This document shows, one piece after another, positions 33,865 through 45,109 of a DNA stretch of 64,000 nt (positions are counted from its first letter, which is position 1; each line of letters opens with the position of its first letter). Source of the DNA: Hygrophila difformis. Taxonomy: Eukaryota; Streptophyta; Magnoliopsida; Lamiales; Acanthaceae. Made by a program: the position numbers and the translations under genes. The notes under the pieces were generated by a model, which was not told the DNA's origin, ran no database searches, and saw only the letters and a list, made by a program, of their open reading frames with translations. The stretch spans positions 19,516,057 to 19,580,056 of the forward strand of contig JAOANR010000002.1 of the NCBI GenBank assembly GCA_030278955.1. The letters are read 5' to 3'.

Positions 33865-33870
33865 TATAAA
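33865..33870 (+). promoter_or_regulatory. TATA box of element B LTR
   Basis: TATAAA in GAGTCTTTATAAACC, about 350 bp upstream of the intron-like donor at 34218. Conserved in the 3' LTR (39267-39272). The start site would be near 33895. Confidence 0.65.
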
Positions 33871-34217
33871 CCAATTTTACAGCTCCTAGGTCGCCCACAA
33901 CCCTGTTGCAGCCGCCCCCATCATCCTCTCTACACACACCATCGAAAAACCTAGTTTTTGAGACCTCCGAAGGCCACCCGACGAAGGAGATACGACGAGG
34001 AGGGCGGGTAGAGAGTGAAGACTGAGTTTTAGGACATTGGTAAGGTGTAGTGCAGCTTTCATATTCGTCTATAATACAAAATTTTCGAATCTAACATCGA
34101 AACTTTCTTACGAGTTCACTTCGGGGGCGAAGGAGAAGGAGATCGGTGGAAGATACCCGCTCGTCGCGACCCTAGAAAACCCGAGAGAGCCCTGTGACGA
34201 TCCTAAACTCTAACACA

Positions 34218-36097
34218 GTAAGTTTATTCCTTGCGTATCAATTTTGGGTGAATAAAATCGAACGAATCAATAGATCTAAAACAAAAACGTAAAAATCGGA
34301 CTTAAAAACCCCAATCCGCGCATTTTCTGAAATCCGGTAAAAACTCCTATTTCGAGAATCCGAAACGAAAAACTCCGAACTAGAGATTTGTTCCTAACAT
34401 CTTAATCTAGGTTGTGTCAAATTTCACGAATTTTCATCGAGTTTTGGTCCCCGAAAAAGCATCTGGTTTATTCTGAGATTTTTGTCAAAACCGAAAAGCT
34501 GACAGAATTATGGTGTTCGAGTTCTTTGACATTTTTCTAATTGATTCCTTCAAAACTAAACTTTTATGTAAAAATGAAAGTTGTAGCCAACGGTCTAAAT
34601 ATTGTATCCGTAAAATTTCACGCATTTTCATTAAAGTTTGCATACTCAAAAACCCTTTTGGAACAGACTGTGATTTAAAGGAAAAGTTGACAGATTATGT
34701 AGTCGAAACTGTTGTGCGTTTTTCGATCCCTTGTTGTCAAAACTAATATTGGGTGAAAACATAAAAGTTGTAGATAAAGGTCTTAAGAATGTGCCTGTAA
34801 AATTTCGTGAGTTTTCGTTAACGTTTGAACCTTCAAAAGATGATCTGAATAGCCTGCGCTTCTAGTAAGAAATCCGACAGATTTTCTATCCGAAATTAAT
34901 GCACGAATCTGATTTAATCCGAAATGTTTTCGGACATATTGCCTCTAATAAAACTTGCTCATTTTTGTGTCGTGTACGCGCCTGTAAAATTTCATAATTT
35001 TTAGAGATAGTTTACTTGGTCAAAAACGTGTTTTAAAAACAGTGCGCTGTTACCGGGAAGTTGACAGATTTTGGGCTTTGAAAAGATTGTGAAATTCGAC
35101 TTGTTTCCTTACCTAATTTCGAGAAACTTAAAACATGGAAGTTGTTCGTAAAAATGTTTTTGAGCTCCTGAGTAAATTTCAGGATTTTTGACTGTAAGGT
35201 GAATCTTTAAATTAAAAAGGCGTAAACTGTGACGAATTGGATTTTTCGAACTTGAGAAAAACTCGAACTATGAAATGCGATGTTGAATCTTTTTTTACAA
35301 AACATGAACTTTCGAAAAATCCCGTTCACTAGGCTGAGCCGATCTTCATACAACTATCTTTGAGACTGCCTCGTTAGTGGTCTCCCTACTATCTGAGATT
35401 GCCTCGTTAGTGATCTCCTTACTATGCCAAAACGGCAGTTGTGCACATGGCCTGCCAATTCGGCAGTGAGAAATACACGGCCTGCCCGAGTGGCAGTGAA
35501 ACCGCTTGAAAACCCTGTCAAACGACAGTTGATATACACGCCTGTCAAATTGACAGTAGATATACACGGCTTGCCAAAATGACAATCGATACACACGGCT
35601 AGCTGGAACGACAATCGAGATACATGGCTAGCCAAAACGGCAGTCAATACTGATATGGCTGCGGCCGCCGGATCACCGGCTAACTGATTTTTGACTATTG
35701 AGATTGCCTCGTTAGTGATCTCCCTTGTGTGGTGTCCTCTTCTTAGTTTGCGGGATAAAATATAAAAGACTTGCGTGAATGTTTAATTATGCTTAAATTT
35801 TTATTTACCATGTTTTTTAAATTATGCTTCTAAAATTATGTTCTTAAATTATGCTTTTAAATTACGCTTTTAAATTGAGTCCTATAATTATGTATCCTCG
35901 TCTTGAATAAATTAATCATGTTTTTCCACTGCAAGTTAAATTATGATTTTTTTTAAAAATTTCAATTAAGCCTGAGTAAAAGTATAATTTTTATATTAAA
36001 TAAATAATTTTTAAAACCCCTTTATTGTTATGTTAGGGATTAACTTACTCAGTATTTTATATACTGATAAAACCCGTTGTTCATTTTTCTATTACAG
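34218..36097 (+). other. Intron-like segment inside the element B 5' LTR
   Basis: Donor ACA/GTAAGTTT at 34218; possible branch site TACTGAT at 36062-36068; acceptor TATTACAG ending at 36097, followed by AGTACGGAG exactly as in element A. The copy in the 3' LTR is 39620-41502. It is about 550 bp longer than in A because of extra 187-bp units and the hairpin array. Confidence 0.55.
35425..35641. repeat. Array of eight ~29-bp units each containing a small hairpin (element B 5' LTR)
   Basis: Units start at 35425, 35453, 35483, 35516, 35543, 35572, 35601 and 35630. Each core is a 12-13-base inverted repeat: TGCCAAAACGGCA, TGCCAATTCGGCA, TGCCCGAGTGGCA, TGTCAAACGACA, TGTCAAATTGACA and so on, followed by a spacer resembling GATATACACGGC. 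Units 4 and 5 have changed both arms together (GCC/GGC to GTC/GAC). The copy in the 3' LTR is 40831-41048. Confidence 0.8.
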
Positions 36098-36416
36098 AGT
36101 ACGGAGCATGATCATGCATCGGGGGATCATTTTGGACATTTAGTTATTTATTTTACATTTGCATACGGGCTTGTTAACCCGACTTTGGCCATGTCGGCTC
36201 TATCTTTAAATTTCCGCTGCAAATTTATTATTACTATTATTACATGTGTGGATGATGTATTATTATTATTTTAAGCAATTCCGGACTTGTTTTTAAAACT
36301 ATTTCCAAAACTCATAGCCTTGCATCTCTTTAGCAAGCTCGGAGAATCCGTGTCCTGCTAGGGAGGTGTGGCGGTGGCATCCCGGCCTGGGTTATCAAAT
36401 CCGGGGTGTTACAAAG

Positions 36417-36432
36417 TGGTATCAGAGCCCGG
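36417..36432 (+). other. Primer binding site, initiator tRNA-Met type (element B)
   Basis: TGGTATCAGAGCCCGG, three bases after the LTR end; identical to the site of element A. Confidence 0.9.
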
Positions 36433-37080
36433 AATATTTCTAAACTATTATTATTATTTTTAAACTATTATTTTTAAACCATTATTATTTTTAAACTAAT
36501 ATTTTTAAAGCTATTATTATTTTAAAACTATTATTTGTAGAAGCCCAAATAAATATTTTTAGCCCAAATATTCTTAGACCCAAAATTTTTGAAGCCCAAA
36601 TTTTTTTTTTAGCCCAACACTTATACTTTAATTAGACCAAAATTTTATTATTTTAGGCCCAAGAATTTTAACTGTTATTTTTTTTAATTTTTATTTCCAT
36701 GTGATAAGTTTTATTTTAAAACACATGGAAAATATGTATACAAATTATTTTGACAAGTCTAAACCATATTGCATGAAAATTATTTCGGCGGGGGGGGGGG
36801 GGGGGGGATTCACATGCATACATATATATATTTGCGCTAACCCTTTTTATGTGAACTATCTGTGTTAAATAACGTTCATAGTTGTAGATTTCGGCTTGAC
36901 ATCTACTTAGAGGCGCTATCTTGAGACTTATCTTGCTTTAGTCTTAGATGTTGAACAAGAATACTTTGCGTGCCCACGTCTATCATTCTCCCCTTACCAT
37001 TCATATCTTATAGATCTTCTTGACTTTATCTAACGTGCCTTAGATTAGAAGCTCATCTTCGCGTGCTTTTATAACAGAGA
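36433..37080 (+). other. Element B leader, non-coding, with an 18-G run
   Basis: Untranslated leader with TTATTATTTT blocks and an uninterrupted G run at 36790-36807. The position matches shorter G-runs in A, C and D. No counterpart of the extra ORF of A and C is present. Confidence 0.7.
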
Positions 37081-38141
37081 ATGGCACCTAGGGAAGACCA
37101 AGGAATGTAATCCCAAACAACAGTAACGCTGACCTCCCCAACGCACCGAAAAATAATGAGATCCCTCAGAACGTAGGAGGGCGAGTGCCTCATGTTCCCA
37201 ACAATATGTATGAGCGTCTAAGGACTGTCGAGGAAGTTCTCGTAGTATTAGGAAATGCTGAAGTGCAACGTGCACAAGCGGGTGTACCACCACCGGTAGC
37301 CCGAGTCAATTACTTAGCCTTGGTAAACCCTTACCAACCACCCCACTACACCGGCGAAGAGGACCCGGCTCAGCTAGAGGAATGGATACGGACGTTCGAA
37401 AAGCTGTTGAACGCCTTAAAGTGTCCCGATGGGGAAAAGGTTCACGTAGCCTCATACTACTTAGGAGGCGAGGCGGATGATTGGTGGCAAGCCACCCAAG
37501 GGAAACTGGCGGAGTACGACGAGCCCTACACATGGTCAGAATTCACGGATCTTCTTAGGGATCATTTTTATCCCATGAGCACGAAGGCTGCCCTGTACGA
37601 GGAATTTCTGACACTGAGGCAAGGAGGAAAAACGGTCCAAGAATACTATAACCGTTTCAAGGAGTTGGTGCGGTTCGCGCCGAGACTGGTGCCAACTGAT
37701 TTAGAGAAGGCACAGAAGTTCGAGATGGGACTGAACCTATCTATTAGAGAGGTGATCACGGGTGAGCACTACCCTGACCTACAAGCTGTGTATGATCGTG
37801 CAGTAGCGGTTGCACGAGTTCAAGGACTGAAACGGAAACCGGTAGGTGGGACTAACCAAGGACCACAAGGACGATACAACAGGAATAAGGACCATTTCCG
37901 TAGAAATATGAACCGACCACATCAGAGCGACAATGGACGAAACAAGGGGATAGTCTTCAACCATGGTGACTATGCGTCACCATGTCCAAAGTGTGGTAAA
38001 CCACACTATGCGAGAGGATGCCCTCAACCTGGAGCATGCCTTCGGTGCGGTCGACATGGTCATCAGCTGCGTGACTGCCGGAAGCGAATAGAAAACATAA
38101 ACAGGAGAGAGGACGTGACCACTCGGCCCAAGCAACCGTAA
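37081..38141 (+). pseudogene. Element B gag (one N-terminal frameshift)
   Basis: ATG at 37081 (MAPRED) matches the gag start of A and C but runs into a TAA at 37108-37110. The rest of gag is open in the next frame from about 37101 to the stop at 38139-38141, so one base was lost near 37101-37107. The capsid region with [11 protein letters not shown] and both zinc knuckles (CPKCGKPHYARGC; CLRCGRHGHQLRDC) are intact. The ORF stops a few residues after the knuckle region, where A and C continue into the linker and protease. Its role is particle assembly and RNA binding, and it could act in trans-mobilisation with another element's pol. Confidence 0.88.
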
Positions 38142-38608
38142 GAAGTTTTCAAGCATCGATAATTGCATTTATTTTTGAGTTCGACTCTACGAATTGTATC
38201 CAATCAAAAATAAACAAATTCAAATTGTTTTGAACTACGTAATGGCTTGATCCCTTCACGGGGTACGTACGCAACTTAGAAATTTCAATTCTAAGTACAG
38301 TCGTTAAATAAGAAATAAAAAAATGACATGATATGATAGAAGAAATAAAAACCAAATTTACATTAGTTCCTAGCTCACGAGAAGCTAACACACAACTTTG
38401 ATGACGAAATTGATTCCTAATGGGAAGAGGATGTAACACCCGAGAAATTTAATTCACGTTCAAAGGAATGGAATTAATTTCTCAAAATTAAGGAAGAGGT
38501 TTATCCTTGAGGAGGATAAATGGAAATACCCCAACAATAAAGTTGAATCAGAAAGTTAAAGTGAGGGCGCAACTTCGAGGACGAAGTTGATTCTTAAGGG
38601 GGGTAGAC
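38142..38608 (+). other. Element B 3' untranslated region with PPT and a vestigial PPT/LTR start
   Basis: Contains the block shared with element A (38225-38300, with TTGATCCCTTCACGGGGTAC), then GATGACGAAATTGATTCC with GGGAAGAGGA and TGTAACACCCG (about 38398-38446), which looks like an older hairpin, PPT and LTR start. A second, working set follows: AACTTCGAGGACGAAGTT and the PPT AAGGGGGGTAGAC ending at 38608. Confidence 0.8.
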
Positions 38609-41600
38609 TGTAATACCCGGGATTTTTATCGGCATCCAAAGGAATAAAATTTATTTCTTAATCTGATCAAGGTCGAAATATCTCCGAGAAGAAGAAAATA
38701 ATTTATCACAATAAATTATTGCTCGGAAATGAAACGCCGATAGATTAAAAATTCAAGATGGAATAAAAGAGGGAAAGGAAGCCCGAAGATATTTCATGGA
38801 TTGATCCCAAAAGAATTGGAATTAAATTCAAGAAGAAAAAGAATTTTAATTCCAAGAACCCGTGAAGTCGGAAATAATTTAACTAGATAAATTATTGCAC
38901 GAGAGCCAAAAGACGACGAATTAGAAGCCGACAAATCCAAAACCGATGGACTTAAGATTTCAATCACGAAATCAATTCAAGTCGAATTAGATTTAAGGTA
39001 GAATTTATAATCCGAGAACGACCCGGAAAAAAATCGAACCAAAAAATGTAGGATGATAGAAGCCCGAAAGAGAGGAGGAAAGGCCGACGGATCGCACGAC
39101 CCGGCCCAAGCCGAAGCCTAGGCCGGAGGCCGCGCGTTCTCGGCGCGCCCTCGCGCCACCACCGCGCCAAGACGCAGGCAGCGGGAACTTGCACTGTTAT
39201 GGCGATTTCTTTCCTTGTTTTGGCGCCCCAGCTTTGGAAACTCACCTAGGGTTGTGGGGGAGTCTTTATAAACCAATTTTACAGCTCCTAGGTCGCCCAC
39301 AACCCTGTTGCAGCCGCCCCCATCATCCTCTCTACACACACCATCGAAAAACCTAGTTTTTGAGACCTCCGAAGGCCACCCGACGAAGGAGATACGACGA
39401 GGAGGGCGGGTAGAGAGTGAAGACTGAGTTATAGGACATTGGTAAGGTGTAGTGCAGCTTTCATATTCGTCTATAATACAAAATTTTCGAATCTAACATC
39501 GAAACTTTCTTACGAGTTCACTTCGGGGGCGAAGGAGAAGGAGATCGGTGGAAGATACCCGCTCGTCGCGACCCTAGAAAACCCGAGAGAGCCCTGTGAT
39601 GATCCTAAACTCTAACACAGTAAGTTTATTCCTTGCGTATCAATTTTGGGTGAATAAAATCGAACGAATCAATAGATCTAAAACAAAAACGTAAAAATCG
39701 GACTTAAAAACCCCAATCCGCGCATTTTCTGAAATCCGGTAAAAACTCCTATTTCGAGAATCCGAAACGAAAAACTCCGAACTAGAGATTTGATCCTAAC
39801 ATCTTAATCTAGGTTGTGTCAAATTTCACGAATTTTCATCGAGTTTTGGTCCCCGAAAACGCATCTGGTTTATTCTGAGATTTTTGTCAAAACCGAAAAG
39901 CTGACAGAATTATGGTGTTCGAGTTCTTTGACGTTTTTCTAATTGATTCCTTCAAAACTAAACTTTTATGTAAAAATGGAAGTTGTAGCTAACGGTCTAA
40001 ATATTGTGTCCGTAAAATTTCACGCATTTTCGTTAAAGTTTGCATACTCAAAAACCCTTTTGGAACAGACTGTGATTTAAAGGAAAAGTTGGCAGATATG
40101 TAGTCGAACTTGTTGTGCGTTTTTCGATCCCTTGTGATCAAAACTAATCTTGGGTGAAAACATAAAAGTTGTAGATAAAGGTCTTAAAAATGTGCCTGAA
40201 AAATTTCGTGAGTTTTTGTTAACGTTTGAACCATCAAAAGACGATCTGAACAGCCTGCGCTTCTAGTAAGAAATCCGACAAATTTTCTATCCGAAATTAA
40301 TGCACGAATCTGATTTAATCCGGAATGTTTTCGGACATATTGCCTCTAATAAAACTTGCTCACTTTTGTGTCGTGTACGCGCCTGTAAAATTTCATAATT
40401 TTTAGAGATCGTTTACTTGGTCAAAAACGTGTTTTAAAAACAGTGCGCTGTTACCGGGAAGTTGACAGATTTTGGGCTTTGAAAAGATTGTGAAATTCGA
40501 CTTGTTTCCTTACCTAATTTCGAGAAACTTAAAACATGGAAGTTGTTCGTAAAAATGTTTTTGAGCTCCTGAGTAAATTTCAGAATTTTTGACTGTAAGA
40601 TGAATTTTTAAATTAAAAAGGCGTAACCTGTGACGAATTGGATTTTTTGAACTTGAGAAAAACTCGAACTATGAAATGCGATGTTGAATCTTTTTTTTTA
40701 CGACAAAACATAAACTTTCGAAAAATCCCGTTCACTAGGCTGAGCCGATCTTCATACAACTATCTTTGAGACTGCCTCGTTAGTGGTCTCCCTACTATCT
40801 GAGATTGCCTCGTTAGTGATCTCCTTACTATGCCAAAACGGCAGTTGTGCACATGGCCTGCCAATTCGGCAGTGAGAAATACACGGCCTGCCCGAGTGGC
40901 AGTGAAACCGCTTGAAAAGCCTGTCAAACGACAGTTGATATACACGCCTGTCAAATTGACAGTAGATATACAGGGCTTGCCAAAATGACAATCGATACAC
41001 ACGGCTTGCTGGAACGGCAATCGAGATACATGGCTAGCCAAAACGGCAGTCAATACTGATATGGCTGCGGCCGCCGGATCACCGGCTAACTGATTTTTGA
41101 CTATTGAGATTGCTTCGTTAGTGATCTCCCTTGTGTGGTGTCCTCTTCTTAGTTTGCGGGATAAAATATAGAAGACTTGCGTGAATGTTTAATTATGATT
41201 AAATTTTTATTTACCATGTTTTTTAAATTATGCTTCTAAAATTACGTTCTTAAATTATGCTTTTAAATTACGCTTTTAAATTGAGTCCTATAATTATGTA
41301 TCCTCGTCTTGAATAAATTAATCATGTTTTTCCACTGCAAGTTAAATTATGAATTTTTTTAAAATTTCAATTAAGCCTGAGTAAAAGTATAATTTTTATA
41401 TTAAATAAATAATTTTTAAAACCCCTTTATTGTTATGTTAGGGATTAACTTACTCAGTATTTTATATACTGATAAAACCCGTTGTTCATTTTTCTATTAC
41501 AGAGTACGGAGCATGATCATGCATCGGGGGATCACTTTGGACATTTAGTTATTTGTTTTACATTTGCATACGGGCTTGTTAACCCGACTTTGGCCATGTC

Positions 41601-41818
41601 GGCCCTATCTTTAAATTTCCCCTGCAAATTTATTATTACTATTATTACATGTGTGGATGATGTATTATTATTATTTTAAGCAATTCCGGACTTGTTTTTT
41701 AAACTATTTCTAAAACCCATAGCCTTGCATCTCTTTAGCAAGCTCGGAGAATCCGTGTTCTGCTAGGGAGGTGTGGCGGTGGCATCCCGGCCTGGGTTAT
41801 CAAATCCGGGGTGTTACA
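38609..41818 (+). repeat. Element B 3' LTR
   Basis: 3210 bp, TGTAATACCCGGG...GGGGTGTTACA, followed by the target copy TAATT. It carries the same internal parts as the 5' LTR: TATA box 39267-39272, intron-like segment 39620-41502, hairpin array 40831-41048. In the seventh hairpin (near 41008) the arms pair better than in the 5' copy. Confidence 0.95.
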
Positions 41819-43160
41819 TAATTGCCCTTACAGGATTGTTGGGAATCAGTTGTGGGTCACTTTCAGCATAAAAGACAAGGAAATTCAAAAACAAGACCCT
41901 ACGACGCTAAGGTCGACGACGCCAAGCACCCCTACGACGTGACACACGATCACGTCGTAAAGCAAGCCCACGACGCCAAAGGCAGCAGCAGGCTACGACG
42001 CTTGTCACACGATGCGAGATCAAGTCTCACGTCGTAATACCTTCACGTCGTAAAGACGAACCAAGGCCAAGCAGGATTTCAAGCTACGACGCCAAGCATA
42101 CCTACGACGCGAAACAAAATTATATCGTAAATTCCTTTCACGTCGTCGAGGCCTGCAGCAACGAAGTCCAACTCAGTATGACGTTAAGCTCAAGTACGAT
42201 GCCAACCAGTTTCACGTCGTAGCCCAAGGCTTATGACGTAACATCATTTCACGTCGTAAATTCGAAGCAAGGGCCACACGACGCCAAACACGCGTACGAC
42301 GCTAAATCGTCTCACGTCATAGTACGAGGATCACGACGTAAAGCAACTGAGGCCAGTACGACGTTATCCCTCTCACGTCGTAGACCAAGTTCCGCGTCGT
42401 CCTCCCAGTCTCGCTTAGTCCAGGCAAAATCTGGAGCCAATTCGCGCGCGACATGTTTGACATCTCCAATTCCAAGGCCAACGGTCAAATTCAAATTCAA
42501 TTTCAAAATTAGGCGGATTTGGGCAATATTTTACTGTAGGATTTCACTGAATTAAATCACGAACAATTTATCGGGTTGAATTTCCGTCAGAGTCTATAAC
42601 TGACAGTGGAATTCCTCGAGAAATAAGTGTTTGTCACTGTTCCTCTGATTTATTTCACAAATCACAGAGTTGAAGCTCCGTCTGCAATTGCAGATAGTGG
42701 AATTCCTCAACAGTAAGTATTATCGGGCTACTTCCCACTGATTGGTATTTATTATTGGATTGTGCGAGTGAGGCAGATATTTCATTCCGAGCATTTAATT
42801 TTTGTGAGGTTTCTACTTTACACTTCTAAATTGCGAGGGGTCGGATATTTGCTTGCATAGCAGATTAACGCCATAAATTGTTAATTAATCCAGATTAATC
42901 ACACCCCACACACAACTCTGAGTCTTTTCTTGATCGAGTCGAACACTGCAAACTGTTCCTTGCACTGTGCGTCCATTCCTACAAATTCTCACCGTCTGAT
43001 AGCTGGTCTATAGAATTGAGCACATCCTGTCTGTTTGGAACCAACTGGTGGAGAATCAGGACCTTCAGTGAGAGATACACTTGTGGGATCACTCTACAAT
43101 TGGTGTACATCTTTTACTAATGTCTTATAAATATATCTAGCTTTCTTCTCTTAATTTGTA
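41819..43160 (+). other. Element E leader, second part, with a dense TACGACG/CGTCGTA cluster
   Basis: Between the element B target copy and the gag ATG of element E. 41898-42403 holds at least 20 copies of TACGACGCYAA or its reverse CACGTCGTAA, the same motif as in the element E LTRs. 42530-43130 has repeated GTGGAATTCCTC blocks (about 42610 and 42700) and no ORF. This stretch could also be a separate LTR-like insertion; I could not find a second copy or clear ends in the window. Confidence 0.6.
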
Positions 43161-44653
43161 ATGGCAGGGAACACCGAGCCTACACTGCGTGACATCATGG
43201 AAGCGCTCAGGCATCTGACTGAAACCACTGCTAAGCGGACTGACTTTGAGTCCATTCGTCAGACAGTAGATGCTAATGTCACTAGTAATGCTGCTGTAAA
43301 TGAACGTGTAAACACTCTTGTAAATAATATGAATGATGTTTCTAGCCGAATCGCCCTACAAGAGCAGGCTCTGAATTTAACTCCCGGAAGCACGAGCGGA
43401 GTTCATCAATCCATAATGGACGAGGCAGAAACAACTATCAAAGAACAAGAGTTACATTATGGTCAACGTCAGGGCCTGCGAGGTCCGCGAGCACGTCCTC
43501 CGCCGCCACCTTGACTGCGAGTCCCAACGAATGCTCAATTCCAGAATCCACCACCACCGGCACATGCCGCCCCAGCAGCTGCTCCAAGACATCCATTGCA
43601 TCAACCTATCCGGCAGAGGCTGGACATGAATCCCCCTCCAATGAACCTTCCTGAAGATGATTTCGAGGAAGAGGACATACATCGAGCGCCTGCTGAGCAC
43701 AATAGATTAGAAGCCGATCTGAGAGGGATCAAATTCACAATTCCGGCATTCAAGGGCACAACGATCTCGAGGAGTTCATTGATTGGAGGCAATCAATCGA
43801 GTTGATCTACGATTGCCAACAGTACAACGAATTCACAAACATTCAACTTGCCGTTTGTGAATTCAAGGATTATGCTCTGATATAGTGGCAGAAAATTCAG
43901 CACGACGGACATCGTCTGGGACTCTCAACTATTTCCACTTGGGCTGAATTGATTCATGTGATGGAAAAGAGGTTTGTTCCTAGCAGTTACTTTGATGATT
44001 TGTACCTAAAAGTTAATTTTTGTGTGCAGGGCAATTGAACAGTTGACGATTACTACAAGGACTTGGAACGCCTCATGATGAGATCCCAGATCAACGAGGA
44101 TGAGCCAATGCTGATAGCCATATTCAAAAGAGGTTTGAAAAGAGAAGTCCTAGAAGAAATCAAGTTGAGAACCTACACTGGATTGGAGCATTTGGTTCAA
44201 CTGGCCATTGAGATTGATCGCCAACTGAGGGATAGACCGGTCAAGTCCACGATCATCTCGAATACCACCAAGTATTGGACGACCAAGGCTAACGAACAGA
44301 CTTCGAAACCGGCGGACAAATATGCAAGGCCCAATGCACCTAAGGACGACCGGCTCAACAGGCCTAAAGCATTTGAAATGGGTAAAGATTTCAAAGACCC
44401 TTACCAGTACAGAAAGGACGATCGGGAAAAGCCTAAGAGGGACGTCAAGGACGTCACATGTTTTAAATATGGACAGAAAGGCCACTATCTCCGAGATTGC
44501 CCAAAGTGCGAAAGACGAATGGTCATGATTGAACCAGGAACTTGGAAAGAAGTTAATTCAGATGAAGATCGAGAAGAAGTTGAGCATGAAGAGGATGATG
44601 ATGGTTATGAAAACTATCCAGACGAGGGCGATCCGAGCCGAGTAGTCTTATAA
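43161..44653 (+). pseudogene. Element E gag
   Basis: Pieces in several frames: 43161-43514 (N-terminal, Asn/Val-rich helix), 43596-43805 (acidic linker), then a capsid-like stretch with stops (43800-44040), and 44063-44653. The zinc finger reads CFKYGQKGHYLRDC: the second Cys of CX2C is Tyr, so one metal ligand is lost. The C terminus is strongly acidic. At least three stops or shifts make it non-functional. Confidence 0.75.
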
Positions 44654-44671
44654 GAAGATGAAGAGGAGTAT

Positions 44672-45063
44672 GTGACGAATTTCATCGCCATGAGGGCACT
44701 GAATGCTGACAAAGATGATGAATCCAACAACAATGCGCCAGAACAGAGAGAGAATTTATTTCATTATCATTGTAAATTAAAAGGCAATGTTGCCTCACTA
44801 ATTGTGGACAATGGAAGCTGTGTAAATGCCGTAAGTCTGTACACTGTGCGCCGACTAGAATACCAACACAGGATCATGTAAAGCCGTATCATCTACACTG
44901 GATGAACAAGCATGGGACTACCAAGGTTGCGAAGCAAGCCAGAGTGCCAATTACCATCGGCACCTACCTACTCCGAGGAAATTCTATGCGATGTAGTCCC
45001 AATGACTGCGTGTCACATTCTGTTGGGAAGACCTTGGATGTACGACAAGCGAGCTATATACCG
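44672..45063 (+). pseudogene. Element E protease region
   Basis: LIVDNGSCVNAVSLYTVRRL (about 44800-44860) is the active-site region, with DNG where chromovirus proteases of this group usually have D-S/G-G-S. After several stops, VVPMTACHILLGRPWMYD (about 44992-45045) is the second conserved strand. Confidence 0.7.
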
Positions 45064-45109
45064 AGGCACATAAAATGATCTCTAATTCTGCGACCATCAA
45101 AGTAGGATC

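Larger units (their letters stand above)
33207..36413 (+). repeat. Element B 5' LTR
   Basis: Starts TGTAATACCCGGG, ends GGGGTGTTACA. Contains a G/C-rich region (33680-33790), a TATA box (33865-33870), an intron-like segment (34218-36097) with five AAATTTC motifs spaced 194, 187, 187 and 187 bp apart, an eight-unit hairpin array (35425-35641), a GCGGCCGCCGGATCACCGGC block (35661-35680) and the GGCCATGTCGGC block near 36187. Confidence 0.95.
33207..41818 (+). mobile_element. Element B: non-autonomous gag-only LTR retrotransposon (TR-GAG type) with perfect target duplication
   Basis: LTRs at 33207-36413 (3207 bp) and 38609-41818 (3210 bp), about 1-2 % different by eye, flank an internal region of only 2195 bp. 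The 5-bp direct repeat TAATT is present on both sides (33202-33206 and 41819-41823), which proves a clean insertion into the leader of element E. The internal region holds PBS, leader, gag and PPT; protease, RT, RNase H and integrase are absent. The LTR plan, PBS, PPT and gag (two zinc knuckles) are of the same family as elements A and C, which are natural candidates to supply pol. Confidence 0.95.

Noticed and set aside
35425..35641. CRISPR-like array
   Set aside because: Units are degenerate hairpins with similar spacers in a plant LTR, repeated in the partner LTR; there are no unique spacers or cas genes. The same holds for 57350-57796.
35346..35647. Minus-strand frames of 82-97 codons over the hairpin array of element B
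   Set aside because: They are open because the 29-bp repeat lacks stops in those frames, and they occur identically in both LTRs.
41819..43160. The second part of the E leader as a complete separate LTR
   Set aside because: It shares the E motif and has LTR-like blocks, but no TG/CA ends, partner copy or PBS could be found, so it is kept as leader with that doubt noted.
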